64,000 bases of DNA from Paenibacillus sp. cl123 (GTDB lineage: Bacteria; Bacillota; Bacilli; Paenibacillales; NBRC-103111): NCBI RefSeq assembly GCF_900101595.1, contig NZ_FMYY01000002.1, positions 434,001 to 498,000 of the forward strand. The letters run 5' to 3'. Shown piece after piece: positions 37,418 through 45,646 of the stretch. Made by a program: the position numbers and the translations under genes. Each line of letters begins with the position of its first letter. The stretch's first letter is position 1. The notes under the pieces are model-generated. The model searched no databases, was not told where the DNA came from, and saw only the letters and a program-made list of their open reading frames with translations.

Positions 37418-38380
37418 ATGGATACCCAAGCGTCCCCGATTCCCGGAGTTGCGGCCAGTACGAAGCGAAAGGCTCGCGGTGCCTTCTTGGATGAATTAAC
37501 CAGGAACTACGATTTGCTCTTGATGCTGTGCCCCGGATTTTTTTACTTTCTAATTTTCTCTTATATTCCGATGTTCGGGCTGCTAATTGCATTTAAAGAC
37601 TATAACATCTTTAAGGGGGTATTCGCGAGCGAATGGAACAACTTTCAGTATTTCAAGGATATGCTGATGCTCCCCGATTTCTTTAAGATCGTTCGCAATA
37701 CTTTGACGCTTAACATTATGGGACTCTTAATCGGGTTCCCGACACCGATTATTTTGGCGCTATTGCTTAACGAAGTAAGAAACAAGTATTTTAAACGAAT
37801 CTCGCAGTCGCTGCTTTATTTGCCGCATTTTATGTCCTGGATTGTTTTGGGCGGCATCGTGTACGCGCTTTTGTCCCCGCAGTACGGCGTCATCAACCAA
37901 ATTCTGAAGTACTTTGGTTTAGAACCGATTTACTTTATGGCCTCCAAGGGCTGGTGGATCACCACCTATATCGGCTCGGGCATTTGGCAGGAAGTCGGGT
38001 GGGGTACGATTATTTATTTGGCGGCGATTACGACGGTTGACCCGCATCTCTACGAGGCGGCCATTATGGACGGCGCGGGGCGTTTCCGCAAAATAGTTCA
38101 CATTACGATTCCCGCCATTTTGCCAACGGTTGTCGTCCTGCTTATCCTGAACGTCGGACATATGGTGTCGATCGGTTTCGAGAAGCCCATGGCGCTGATG
38201 AATCCTCTTGTCACAGATGTCGCCGACGTGATCAGCACTTATATGTACCAAGTCGGGATCCAGGGCGGCCAGTTCGGGTTGACGACAGCTGTCGGCATGG
38301 TGCAGTCGGTCATTAACCTCATTCTCATTGTTGGAGCGAACTATGCGGCAAGATTGACAGGGCGCGAGGGTATTTGGTAA
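37418..38380 (+). CDS. Sugar ABC transporter permease, LplB type
   Basis: A 320-residue inner-membrane permease with six helices. The EAA-like loop that contacts the ATPase reads LYEAAIMDGAGRFRKIVHITIPAILP. LLLMLCPGFFYFLIFSYIPMFGLLIAF-type TM1 and NNFQYFKDML match the LplB/YtcP-partner (CUT1) family for oligosaccharides. ATG 37418 is used; ATG 37378 in frame is possible but poorly spaced. It forms an operon with the LplC-type permease (29 bases) and the binding protein. The ATPase is not encoded here; such systems share an MsmX/MsmK-type ATPase (known of the family). Confidence 0.92.
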   Translation: MDTQASPIPGVAASTKRKARGAFLDELTRNYDLLLMLCPGFFYFLIFSYIPMFGLLIAFKDYNIFKGVFASEWNNFQYFKDMLMLPDFFKIVRNTLTLNIMGLLIGFPTPIILALLLNEVRNKYFKRISQSLLYLPHFMSWIVLGGIVYALLSPQYGVINQILKYFGLEPIYFMASKGWWITTYIGSGIWQEVGWGTIIYLAAITTVDPHLYEAAIMDGAGRFRKIVHITIPAILPTVVVLLILNVGHMVSIGFEKPMALMNPLVTDVADVISTYMYQVGIQGGQFGLTTAVGMVQSVINLILIVGANYAARLTGREGIW

Positions 38381-38409
38381 ACATAGACAAAAAGATGAGA
38401 GGATGAGCT

Positions 38410-39321
38410 TTGTTGCAGACACAGCCTTCGGCAAAGAAAAGGGTAAAGCCGGTTCGCTACGGCGACATCGCTTTTCATACCGTGAATTATACGCTGATCT
38501 CGTTATTGACATTTATGTGCTTGTTCCCTTTCTTGAACACGTTCGCCAACGCTTTCAGCAGCGATCATGCCATTCAAGCCGGTAAGGTGCTGATCTGGCC
38601 GGTGGAGCCTCAATGGGATGCGATGCGCGCGGTGCTGTTGGACCAAAACGTGCTTAAAGCGATGGGAGTCACCGTATATACGACCGTCTTCGGAACGTTG
38701 CTGAACATGGTCGCGACCATCTTGACAGCTTATCCGTTATCCCGTCGGGATTTAAAATGGCGCGGGTATTTCATGAACTATATGATCTTTACCATGATGT
38801 TCGGCGGCGGCATGATTCCCGGATACCTGCTGATTAAATCGCTCGGACTTCTGAATACGTATTGGGTATTGATGATTCCGGGCCTTGTGGGCGCGTTCAA
38901 TGTGATTATCATGAAAACGTTCTTCCAGAATATGCCCGACGAGCTTCGCGAAGCGGCGGTTGTCGACGGCTGCAGCAACATACGCTATCTCTTGACCGTC
39001 GTGCTCCCTTTGTCCGGCGCGGTGCTGGCGACAATTGGCCTGTTTTACGCAGTCGGACATTGGAACAGTTACTCCGCCGCGCTCATCTACAATGACGATC
39101 CGAAGTATTGGACGCTGCAGGTTCATCTGCGCAACGTTTTGCTTTTGTCGCAGATGGACACCTCGCTTGAAACGATGCAGGAAGAAAACGAACTGAATGT
39201 AATCGCGGAATCGCTTAAAGCGGCAGTCATCGTCTTCGCCACCGTGCCGATTCTGATCGTGTACCCGTTCCTGCAAAAGTACTTTGTGAAGGGTGCGCTG
39301 CTCGGATCGGTTAAGGGCTGA
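38410..39321 (+). CDS. Sugar ABC transporter permease, LplC/YtcP type
   Basis: A 303-residue permease and partner of the LplB-like protein. Landmarks are YGDIAFHTVNYTLISLL in TM1, YPLSRRDLKWRGYF, FGGGMIPGYLLIKSLGLLNTYW and the EAA loop MPDELREAAVVDGCSNIRYL. The C-terminus VKGALLGSVKG is characteristic of the LplC/YtcP subgroup. TTG at 38410 or 38413 follows AGAGGA at 38397-38402; both are in frame. Located in the cytoplasmic membrane; imports oligosaccharides likely released from rhamnose/uronate polysaccharides. Confidence 0.92.
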   Translation: MLQTQPSAKKRVKPVRYGDIAFHTVNYTLISLLTFMCLFPFLNTFANAFSSDHAIQAGKVLIWPVEPQWDAMRAVLLDQNVLKAMGVTVYTTVFGTLLNMVATILTAYPLSRRDLKWRGYFMNYMIFTMMFGGGMIPGYLLIKSLGLLNTYWVLMIPGLVGAFNVIIMKTFFQNMPDELREAAVVDGCSNIRYLLTVVLPLSGAVLATIGLFYAVGHWNSYSAALIYNDDPKYWTLQVHLRNVLLLSQMDTSLETMQEENELNVIAESLKAAVIVFATVPILIVYPFLQKYFVKGALLGSVKG

Positions 39322-39360
39322 ATCGCGCAGCTAAGATACGGATTGTCATGATAGACAGGG

Positions 39361-39376
39361 AATGGACTTGTCCATT
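39361..39376 (+). promoter_or_regulatory. Palindrome between permease and binding-protein genes
   Basis: AATGGACTTGTCCATT is a perfect palindrome followed by TTATATAG. In binding-protein operons such elements often stabilise or trim mRNA to favour the binding protein; here that is inference. Confidence 0.35.
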
Positions 39377-39425
39377 TTATATAGCCTGTAGGATGTAACT
39401 ATGAGAGGGAGGAATCAGAAGGATA

Positions 39426-41045
39426 ATGAAACAGCTCAAAAAAGAGATCAAGCTGAGCGCATCGCTCGTTCTTGCAGCCACGATGCTGTTGGCCGGCTGC
39501 AGTTCCGGCGGATCTTCAACCGCACCGAACCAAACTCCGGGCTCCGATACTGCGGCTCCGGCCAAACAGACCAAGCTTCGCGTCATGATCTACGACCGCG
39601 GGAACGCCCCCGCCAGTATGAAGCTGGATGATTCCCCGCTTATCCAATGGACGAAGGACGAAGTGAAAAAGCTGGGAATCGACCTTGAGTTTGCCACCGT
39701 TCCACGCGGCGAGGCCGAGGATAAGCTTAACGTATGGCTTGCTTCGGGGCAGGCTCCGGACATTATTTTTACATATGGCCAAGACACCCTTTTTCGATAT
39801 GCCGATCAGGGCGGGATTTGGGAGCTGGACGATTTGCTGAAAAAAAACGGACAGCAGCTGCTGGCCCACAACAAAGCGGCGTTTGATCAGGTCGGGAAGT
39901 ATAAAGGGAAAACCTATTCGGTTCCTATGCTTCGAGGCAATCCGCATGTCGGACCGATCTTCAAGATTCGTCAGGATTGGCTTGATAAGCTCGGTATGAA
40001 AGCGCCTACGACAGTCGATGAGCTGTATACCGTTCTGAAGGCGTTCAAGGAACAGGACCCGGGCGGCGTGGGCAAAGACAAGGTTGTGCCGTGGGCATTC
40101 CCGGCGATTGGCAAAGCATTCCTCTATAATATTGGCCTTTCGTACGGCATCATGAACGATGGGACCAATAACGGAACGGATATGCTCGGCGGCAATCTCG
40201 TCGATGGTCAGTTCGTTTCGAACGTGGCGCTGCCGCAAGCGAAGGAAATGTTCCTGTTCTTAAACAAGCTGTATAAGGAAGGTCTGCTGCCGAAGGAATT
40301 TGCTACCGACGTTAACGCGCAGCAGTATAACCAGTATATTGCAACGGGTACTGCAGGATTCGTCGATTCCAACGATACCAGCACAACCTTGACGGACAAA
40401 ACGATGAAAGCTGTTCCGAATGCAAGATGGGTCGTACTCGATCCGCTTAAGCGCAAGGACGGTACACAAGCGATGATGTCTAATCCATCATATGGCATGT
40501 TTATTATGATCCCGAAATCAAGCAAGCAGGAGCAGGCTGAAGCGGCGATCAAGTACCTGAACTGGATGGCTAATGATAAAGTGATTGCGAACGTCCAATC
40601 CGGTCTGGAAGGTGTGCACTGGAAACTGCAAGACGGACTCAGAATCCCTATTGATCCCGAGAAATATAGCAGGGAAGTTAGCTGGTTTGCGCAAGACCTT
40701 GCCATCGTGCAGCAGGGGCAGCCGCCTGCTAAGAAGGAAGAATTAAGAAAGAAAGCCGAAAGCGCCAAATATTTTGATCCTGAGTACTCTGCGACCGAAA
40801 ATTTCCGTATAACCGAATTGTTTCAGAAATACGGCAAGGCGGAGCCGATGCTCTCCATGCCGCGTCCTTTCTCACAGAAGAATAAAGATACGATCGCAAA
40901 ATTACTGAACGATTCGTTCTCGAAGATCATTATTTCAAACGATCCGGCCAAGGAGTACGATGCCATGCTCGCCGCCTGGGAGAAGATTGGCGGACGCGAA
41001 TACGACAAGGAGATGACACAAGCGCTTCAGCAGCTGAAGCAATGA
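39426..41045 (+). CDS. Sugar ABC transporter substrate-binding lipoprotein (LplA/YtcQ-like)
   Basis: A 539-residue lipoprotein. Signal peptide and lipobox LLAG-Cys25 lie at 1-25, followed by a Ser/Gly/Pro linker. The mature part is a two-domain extracellular solute-binding fold with KLNVWLASGQAPDIIFTYG, YSVPMLRGNPHVGPIFKIRQDWLDKLG and TVDELYTVLKAFKEQDP, typical of the large family-1 binding proteins that go with LplB/LplC permeases. The C-terminal region ends KEYDAMLAAWEKIGGREYDKEM in the family manner. It captures oligosaccharide outside the membrane. Ribosome site GAGAGGGAGG (about 39403) precedes ATG 39426. A terminator follows at 41056. Confidence 0.92.
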   Translation: MKQLKKEIKLSASLVLAATMLLAGCSSGGSSTAPNQTPGSDTAAPAKQTKLRVMIYDRGNAPASMKLDDSPLIQWTKDEVKKLGIDLEFATVPRGEAEDKLNVWLASGQAPDIIFTYGQDTLFRYADQGGIWELDDLLKKNGQQLLAHNKAAFDQVGKYKGKTYSVPMLRGNPHVGPIFKIRQDWLDKLGMKAPTTVDELYTVLKAFKEQDPGGVGKDKVVPWAFPAIGKAFLYNIGLSYGIMNDGTNNGTDMLGGNLVDGQFVSNVALPQAKEMFLFLNKLYKEGLLPKEFATDVNAQQYNQYIATGTAGFVDSNDTSTTLTDKTMKAVPNARWVVLDPLKRKDGTQAMMSNPSYGMFIMIPKSSKQEQAEAAIKYLNWMANDKVIANVQSGLEGVHWKLQDGLRIPIDPEKYSREVSWFAQDLAIVQQGQPPAKKEELRKKAESAKYFDPEYSATENFRITELFQKYGKAEPMLSMPRPFSQKNKDTIAKLLNDSFSKIIISNDPAKEYDAMLAAWEKIGGREYDKEMTQALQQLKQ

Positions 41046-41055
41046 CATAGGGAAT

Positions 41056-41096
41056 AAGGGGCTCTCGGCGTAAAGTCTGGGAGCTCCTTTCTTGTT
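41056..41096 (+). terminator. Hairpin terminator of the sugar ABC operon
   Basis: AAGGGGCTCTC (41056-41066) pairs with GGGAGCTCCTT (41079-41089), allowing two G-T pairs. TTCTTGTTCT follows. Confidence 0.7.
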
Positions 41097-41138
41097 CTAT
41101 CATCACAGGAGGAGGAGGGATGACTGCATCCCGCCTTC

Positions 41139-41185
41139 GTAATGTTTACTTATAAATTGACTTTCCGGCCGGTCAAGCCTACAAT
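41139..41185 (+). promoter_or_regulatory. Zur-box-like operator and sigma-A promoter of the CobW gene
   Basis: GTAATGTTTAC (41139-41149) has the GTAA-N3-TTAC form of the Bacillus Zur core. TTGACT (41157-41162), a 17-base spacer and TACAAT (41180-41185) follow. Zinc-dependent repression by the Zur-like protein encoded downstream is inferred. The same arrangement recurs at 21073-21119. Confidence 0.7.
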
Positions 41186-41212
41186 TTGAAGAAAAACGGA
41201 GGGAAACTTTAT

Positions 41213-42370
41213 ATGCAAACGAATGATAGTCATACTCAAACCTCAGTGACTTCCTCCCCGCAGGCAGCGCCGCATGTCGTTCCCGTGCATATATTAAGCG
41301 GTTTCCTCGGCAGCGGCAAGACAACGCTGCTGACGCGAGCGCTTGACTACTATAAGATGAGCGGTCGCAAGCCGGCCGTGCTTATGAACGAACTCGGCGA
41401 AGTCAATCTCGACGGCATGATGCTGGATGCGGACATCCCGACAACGGAGATGTTGGGCGGTTGTATCTGCTGCACGATCCGCGGCGATCTGGGGATGGAG
41501 CTGAAGCAGCTGATCGATGAGCATCAGCCGGATGTGATTTTCGTGGAATCGACGGGCGCGGCCAATCCGCTGGAAATGCTGGATGGCGTGACCGATGCTT
41601 CGCTGCTTACGCATGTCAGGCTTGCCTCGGTGATCACGGTCGTCGATGCGGCGCAATTTGCCGAAAGATCCGTTTCGCCAAGGTCACGAACCTTCCGGCT
41701 TATGTCCGATCAGATCCGCTGCGCGACGCTGCTGCTGCTGAACAAAACTGACCTGGTGCCGCCGTCGGAATGGACCAGGCTGGAAGCGGCGATCCGGGAG
41801 CTGAACGATACGGCTCCGATGCTGCTGACGGTCCGCAGCGAGATCGATTTTACGCTGTTCGATTCGCTGGAGGGAGGCTCTGTAACCGGGCATCGCCGGA
41901 GGGACGAGGCTGCATCCTGCTCCTGCGGCGCACATGGCCATGGCACTGGACACTCGCAGCATGCGCATGATCCGGCGGCCGTCAGCCATGACCCCTCCTG
42001 CAGCTATGCGAGCCACGCCGGGGAGGAAGACGCCGCAGCTGAGCAAGCTCCGCATGTTACCCATGAGCATGTGGTAGCGTATACGCATTATTTTAACGGG
42101 CCGATCGACAGCGAGCAATTCGAGGCGTTGATCGGGCGGCTGCCGGAGACGGTTTTCCGGGCCAAAGGGGTATTGCGGTTTACCGATACCGCGAGTACGT
42201 TTATGTTCCAATATGCGTACCGCCAGGCAGATTTTATTAAAATAACGCCCAAAGCGGAGGTGCCGAGCGTTGCCGTATTTATCGGCGAGCATTTCGACAA
42301 GACGGCATTGGTGCGTGAACTGGCCGCGCTTGACGCAGGTAACGCGGCCGGAGAACGTCCCCTGCCTTGA
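41213..42370 (+). CDS. CobW/G3E-family GTPase, probable zinc metallochaperone (ZagA/YciC-like)
   Basis: A 385-residue cytoplasmic GTPase. Walker A GFLGSGKTT lies at 30-38. The G3E metal motif Cys84-Ile-Cys86-Cys87 (GGCICC) follows, then the ESTGAANP switch and NKTDLV for guanine. Residues about 235-290 form a Cys/His-rich loop (SCSCGAHGHGTGHSQHAHD and THEH). The C-terminal CobW_C domain is at 285-375. Bacillus ZagA, induced under zinc limitation, delivers zinc to client enzymes; the operator and the neighbouring Zur gene support the same role. ATG 41213 has an excellent CGGAGGGA site; the upstream TTG at 41186 lies next to the -10 and is rejected. The relic at 21150-21270 is a duplicate. Confidence 0.9.
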   Translation: MQTNDSHTQTSVTSSPQAAPHVVPVHILSGFLGSGKTTLLTRALDYYKMSGRKPAVLMNELGEVNLDGMMLDADIPTTEMLGGCICCTIRGDLGMELKQLIDEHQPDVIFVESTGAANPLEMLDGVTDASLLTHVRLASVITVVDAAQFAERSVSPRSRTFRLMSDQIRCATLLLLNKTDLVPPSEWTRLEAAIRELNDTAPMLLTVRSEIDFTLFDSLEGGSVTGHRRRDEAASCSCGAHGHGTGHSQHAHDPAAVSHDPSCSYASHAGEEDAAAEQAPHVTHEHVVAYTHYFNGPIDSEQFEALIGRLPETVFRAKGVLRFTDTASTFMFQYAYRQADFIKITPKAEVPSVAVFIGEHFDKTALVRELAALDAGNAAGERPLP

Positions 42371-42436
42371 CGTAAGGCGTCCGGGTAAGGCATTATTAGA
42401 AGAAAGACGCCAACGATGCTTAGAGAAGAGGTCGCT

Positions 42437-43039
42437 ATGGGAACACAAGAACACAAACACGCAGAAGCTCATGCGCAGGAGCATAAGCATAAGGATGACC
42501 CTACTCATGACCATGAACATCGGCATGAGCATGATCACGGACATGATCATGGACATACGCACGATGAAGCGCAGGATGTACAGGAATTGATCCGCGAGAT
42601 CATCGGCGCGATGTCGTCCAAGGGCTGGCGTATTACCGACCAGCGCAAAAGCCTGGCGGCGTTATTCGCCGAATCGACAGGTTACTTGTCTCCGAAGGAT
42701 GTATATGATTATATGCGGACGTCATACCCGGGCGTCAGCTTTGATACGGTTTACCGCAACTTACGTCTGCTAAGCGAGATGGGCGTGCTGGAGCAGATTT
42801 ATTTGAACGACGGTTTGAAATTCCGGGCGCGCTGCCGAACCCACCACCATCATCATCTGATCTGTCTGAATTGTGAGAAGACGGTGCCGTTCGAGTTCTG
42901 CCCGATGAAGCATATGCCGAATCTGCCGCAAGATTTCCGGATCGTCAACCATCGATTCGATATTCTCGGTTATTGCGATGATTGCACCAATGCGAGTGCC
43001 AGCGCGGGGCAAGCCGGGACGGAGCAGCCGACCAATTAA
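42437..43039 (+). CDS. zur: Fur-family zinc uptake regulator (Zur) with His-rich N-terminal extension
   Basis: A 200-residue DNA-binding repressor. Residues 1-43 hold about 15 histidines alternating with Asp/Glu (DHEHRHEHDHGHDHGHTHD). The Fur fold follows: winged helix with GWRITDQRKSLAALF and SFDTVYRNLRLLSEMGVLEQ, then the metal dimerisation domain with CRTHHHHHLICLNCEK, FEFCPM and YCDDC, the structural zinc Cys pairs. The core closely matches B. subtilis Zur ([37 protein letters not shown]). It lies 66 bases after CobW, so autoregulation with zinc as corepressor is inferred. ATG 42437 is supported by AGAAGAGG; an in-frame ATG at 42416 has no clear site. Confidence 0.92.
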   Translation: MGTQEHKHAEAHAQEHKHKDDPTHDHEHRHEHDHGHDHGHTHDEAQDVQELIREIIGAMSSKGWRITDQRKSLAALFAESTGYLSPKDVYDYMRTSYPGVSFDTVYRNLRLLSEMGVLEQIYLNDGLKFRARCRTHHHHHLICLNCEKTVPFEFCPMKHMPNLPQDFRIVNHRFDILGYCDDCTNASASAGQAGTEQPTN

Positions 43040-43290
43040 AGCCGGGCGTTTATGCGGAAAGTTGTATAAACGCACCCGGCAGATGGCCCAAAGCCCGGCG
43101 ATTATGCGAAAAGTCGCACAAGCGTGCCAGGCTGATAGCCCAAAGCCGGGTGTTTATGCGGAAAATCGTATAAACGAGCCCATTTGATGGCCAAAGCCCG
43201 GCGTTTATACGAAAAGTCGTACAAACGCGTCCGGCAGATGGCCCAAAGCCGGGCGATTATGCGGAAAATCGTACAAACGCGCCCAACTAA
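43038..43290. repeat. Tandem array of five about 52-bp palindromic units
   Basis: Units start with AAAGCC at 43038, 43090, 43142, 43193 and 43245, giving periods of 52, 52, 51 and 52. Each holds an imperfect hairpin, for example GCGTTTATGC / GTATAAACGC with loop GGAAAGTT in unit 1, flanked by CCGGG and CCCGG. Loops keep a GAAAA-like core while arms vary. The first unit overlaps the zur stop codon. No protein-like reading frame is conserved. Function unknown. Confidence 0.85.
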
Positions 43291-43396
43291 CCCCCGCTTG
43301 TCCGCCAACAGTAAAAACTTGCCTGAAGCATCAGTCGTTCCTCAGGTGTCGCGTGAACGAGATGGCAAACAACATCCAAGTTATTTTCTTTCATTC

Positions 43397-43443
43397 AAAG
43401 AAGCTGCCCGCTGCATACGTGCATACGGGAACAGCTTCTTTTT
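43397..43443 (+). terminator. Intrinsic terminator
   Basis: AAAGAAGCTG (43397-43406) pairs with CAGCTTCTTT (43432-43441) and runs into T's. It ends the CobW-zur transcript after the repeat array. Confidence 0.8.
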
Positions 43444-43473
43444 GTGTTCATCCGCAAAATTTCCAAAAAGTGA

Positions 43474-43503
43474 TTGACAGGACAAAAAGCCGGATGCTAA
43501 TAT
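43474..43503 (+). promoter_or_regulatory. Sigma-A promoter of the sulfate ABC operon
   Basis: TTGACA (43474-43479), an 18-base spacer and TAATAT (43498-43503). Just downstream, 43511-43546 has AT-rich dyad-like half sites (ACTAAGTAAGTTTATC, GGATTAATAAGTTAGT), a candidate operator for a sulfur regulator such as CymR; the regulator is inferred. Confidence 0.65.
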
Positions 43504-43611
43504 ACATCCATAACTAAGTAAGTTTATCGGATTAATAAGTTAGTGACCGGACGACCGGAGCGCTTATCCCTGGCGATGACTGCCTAGTGCAAGTCGGAGA
43601 CAGCCATAAAC

Positions 43612-43641
43612 TTTATCCAAATCATAAGATTTATTGATAAA
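43612..43641 (+). promoter_or_regulatory. Leader hairpin abutting the ribosome site of the sulfate-binding gene
   Basis: TTTATC (43612-43617) and AAATC (43619-43623) pair with GATTT (43628-43632) and GATAAA (43636-43641). The next bases are the AAGGGGAG ribosome site, so a role in translation is possible. It does not match any riboswitch class I know. Confidence 0.4.
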
Positions 43642-43658
43642 AGGGGAGAGAAGCTCTT

Positions 43659-44774
43659 ATGTTAACTTTACACAAACAAGTATTCCGGTCGGTCGGCAAA
43701 TGGTCTTTGTTCGGAGCATTAACACTATCGATGGTTGGTCTCACCGCATGCGGCACGGGAGGCGGCACCAAAGAAAACGGCGGAGCCGCGACACCCGCGC
43801 CGGCTGACAGCTCCAAGCCCGCTGCCGCGGCCGCCAAGGCGCCGGTCGAGCTGCTGAACGTGTCCTACGATCCGACGCGCGAGCTGTATGTCAACTACAA
43901 TAAAGCATTCGCCGCTTATTGGTCCAAGAAAACAGGCCAGACCGTAACAATCAAGCAATCCCATGGCGGTTCCGGGAAACAGGGCCGTTCGGTCATCGAC
44001 GGCCTCGAAGCCGATGTGACGACTTTGGCGCTCGCTTACGATATCGATGCGATCCAGGAGGCCGGCCTGATCAAGGAAGGCTGGCAGAGCAAGCTTAAGG
44101 ACAACAGCACGCCTTATACCTCAACGATCGTATTTCTGGTGAAGAAGGGCAATCCGAAGGGCATCAAGGACTGGGACGATCTGATCAAGCCGGGCGTTCA
44201 GGTCATCACGCCGAATCCGAAAACATCGGGCGGCGCCCGCTGGAATTACTTGGCCGCCTGGGGCTACTCTTACCAGAAGAGCAACAAGGACGAAGCCAAA
44301 GCGCTGGAATTTGTGCAGAAGCTGTTCAAGAACGTGCCTGTTCTGGATTCCGGGGCGCGTGATTCCACCAATACGTTCGTGCAGAAGGGAATCGGCGACG
44401 TGCTGCTTGCCTGGGAGAACGAAGCCTTCCTGTCGATCAACGAGTTCGGCAAAGACAAATTCGAGATCGTCACGCCTTCGGTCAGCATCCTGGCTGAGCC
44501 GCCGGTGGCCGTCGTCGACAAAGTCGTTGACAAGAAGGGAACGCGTGAGGTCGCACAGGCTTACCTGGAGTATCTGTACTCGGAAGAGGGCCAGGAGATC
44601 GCGGCTAAAAACTATTACCGTCCGCGACTGGAGTCGGTTGCCAAGAAGTACGAGAACCAATTCGCCAAGGTGAACCTGTTCACTATCAACGACGAGCCGT
44701 TCGGCGGCTGGCAGAAGGCGCAAAAAACGCATTTCAGCGACGGCGGGACTTTCGACAAAATTTATAAACCGTAA
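43659..44774 (+). CDS. Sulfate ABC transporter substrate-binding lipoprotein
   Basis: A 371-residue Sbp/CysP-type protein. A signal peptide ends in a lipobox near LTAC, followed by an Ala/Pro/Gly linker (to about 66). The mature fold starts [22 protein letters not shown], then shows [26 protein letters not shown], a long anion-binding signature split by a turn, and [16 protein letters not shown]. These are diagnostic of sulfate/thiosulfate binding proteins. It feeds CysT-CysW-CysA encoded directly downstream (18 bases to the next). Ribosome site AAGGGGAGAG precedes ATG 43659. Confidence 0.95.
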   Translation: MLTLHKQVFRSVGKWSLFGALTLSMVGLTACGTGGGTKENGGAATPAPADSSKPAAAAAKAPVELLNVSYDPTRELYVNYNKAFAAYWSKKTGQTVTIKQSHGGSGKQGRSVIDGLEADVTTLALAYDIDAIQEAGLIKEGWQSKLKDNSTPYTSTIVFLVKKGNPKGIKDWDDLIKPGVQVITPNPKTSGGARWNYLAAWGYSYQKSNKDEAKALEFVQKLFKNVPVLDSGARDSTNTFVQKGIGDVLLAWENEAFLSINEFGKDKFEIVTPSVSILAEPPVAVVDKVVDKKGTREVAQAYLEYLYSEEGQEIAAKNYYRPRLESVAKKYENQFAKVNLFTINDEPFGGWQKAQKTHFSDGGTFDKIYKP

Positions 44775-44792
44775 GCAAGGGAGACAGCCGGC

Positions 44793-45629
44793 ATGCGTAT
44801 AGCTTGGAAAGAACGCAGTATATTGCCCGGGTTCGGGCTTTCGATGGGATTTACTGTGCTGTACTTAAGTCTGATTGTGCTGTTTCCCTTATCGGCCATT
44901 TTTATCAAGACGTCCGGTATGGGCTGGGCGGACTTCTGGGCTACCGTCACGGATGAGCGTGTAGTCGCATCGCTCAAGCTCAGCTTCGGGACGGCATTCG
45001 CCGCCGCCTTCGTCAATGCGGTGTTCGGCTTCATCGTCGCCTGGGTGCTGGTGAGGTATTCGTTCGCAGGCAAACGGGTCGTCGATGCGCTGGTCGATCT
45101 GCCGTTCGCGCTTCCTACGGCCGTAGCCGGCATCGCCTTGACGACGATCTATTCGCAGAACGGCTGGGTCGGCAAGCTGCTCGAGCCGTACGGATTCCGC
45201 ATCGTATTCACGCCGCTCGGCATTACGCTGGCGCTGACCTTTATCGGCATTCCGTTCGTCGTGCGGACCCTCCAGCCGGTGATCGAGGAACTGGAAAAGG
45301 AAGTCGAGGAAGCTTCCGCCAGTTTGGGAGCCGGACGATGGCGCACCTTCCGCACCATCATCTTCCCGGCGCTGCTGCCGGCGCTGCTTACCGGGTTCAC
45401 ATTGGCGTTCGCCCGCGGCGTCGGCGAGTACGGCTCCGTCGTCTTCATCGCCGGCAACATGCCGATGAGGACCGAGATTGCGCCGCTGCTGATCATGACG
45501 AAGCTCGAGCAGTACAATTATGCCGGAGCTACGGCGATCGCCTTGGTTATGCTGGTCATCTCATTCGCGACGTTATTCATCATCAATCTGATCCAGTGGC
45601 GAGCCAATCGCCGCATGGCTAACGTGTAG
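44793..45629 (+). CDS. cysT: Sulfate ABC transporter permease CysT
   Basis: A 278-residue inner-membrane permease with six helices. It starts near [21 protein letters not shown] in the family pattern; [17 protein letters not shown] and the EAA loop [25 protein letters not shown] are typical of CysT/CysU. With CysW it forms the sulfate/thiosulfate channel energised by CysA. ATG 44793 follows AAGGGAGA. Next gene starts 17 bases on. Confidence 0.95.
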   Translation: MRIAWKERSILPGFGLSMGFTVLYLSLIVLFPLSAIFIKTSGMGWADFWATVTDERVVASLKLSFGTAFAAAFVNAVFGFIVAWVLVRYSFAGKRVVDALVDLPFALPTAVAGIALTTIYSQNGWVGKLLEPYGFRIVFTPLGITLALTFIGIPFVVRTLQPVIEELEKEVEEASASLGAGRWRTFRTIIFPALLPALLTGFTLAFARGVGEYGSVVFIAGNMPMRTEIAPLLIMTKLEQYNYAGATAIALVMLVISFATLFIINLIQWRANRRMANV

Positions 45630-45646
45630 GTCAGGGAGGACATCAA

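Larger units (their letters stand above)
43291..43658. other. Intergenic region upstream of the sulfate operon
   Basis: Holds a terminator (43397-43443), the sulfate-operon promoter (43474-43503) and a 155-base leader with a hairpin (43612-43641). No credible ORF. Confidence 0.6.

Noticed and set aside
41684-42562. 292-codon antisense frame over CobW and the zur start
   Set aside because: Its Met-rich N-terminus is the complement of the His-rich codons of zur; no independent support.
43038-43290. CRISPR array
   Set aside because: There are no unique spacers between the units; they adjoin directly and vary in their arms, and no cas gene is nearby.
42978-43477. Small ORFs reading through the hairpin repeats
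   Set aside because: They exist because the about 52-bp units lack stops in some frames; peptides are repetitive and have no ribosome site.
43504-43658. SAM-I (S-box) riboswitch before the sulfate operon
   Set aside because: The conserved GAGGGA...GGCCC...GATGAAACC core is not present.
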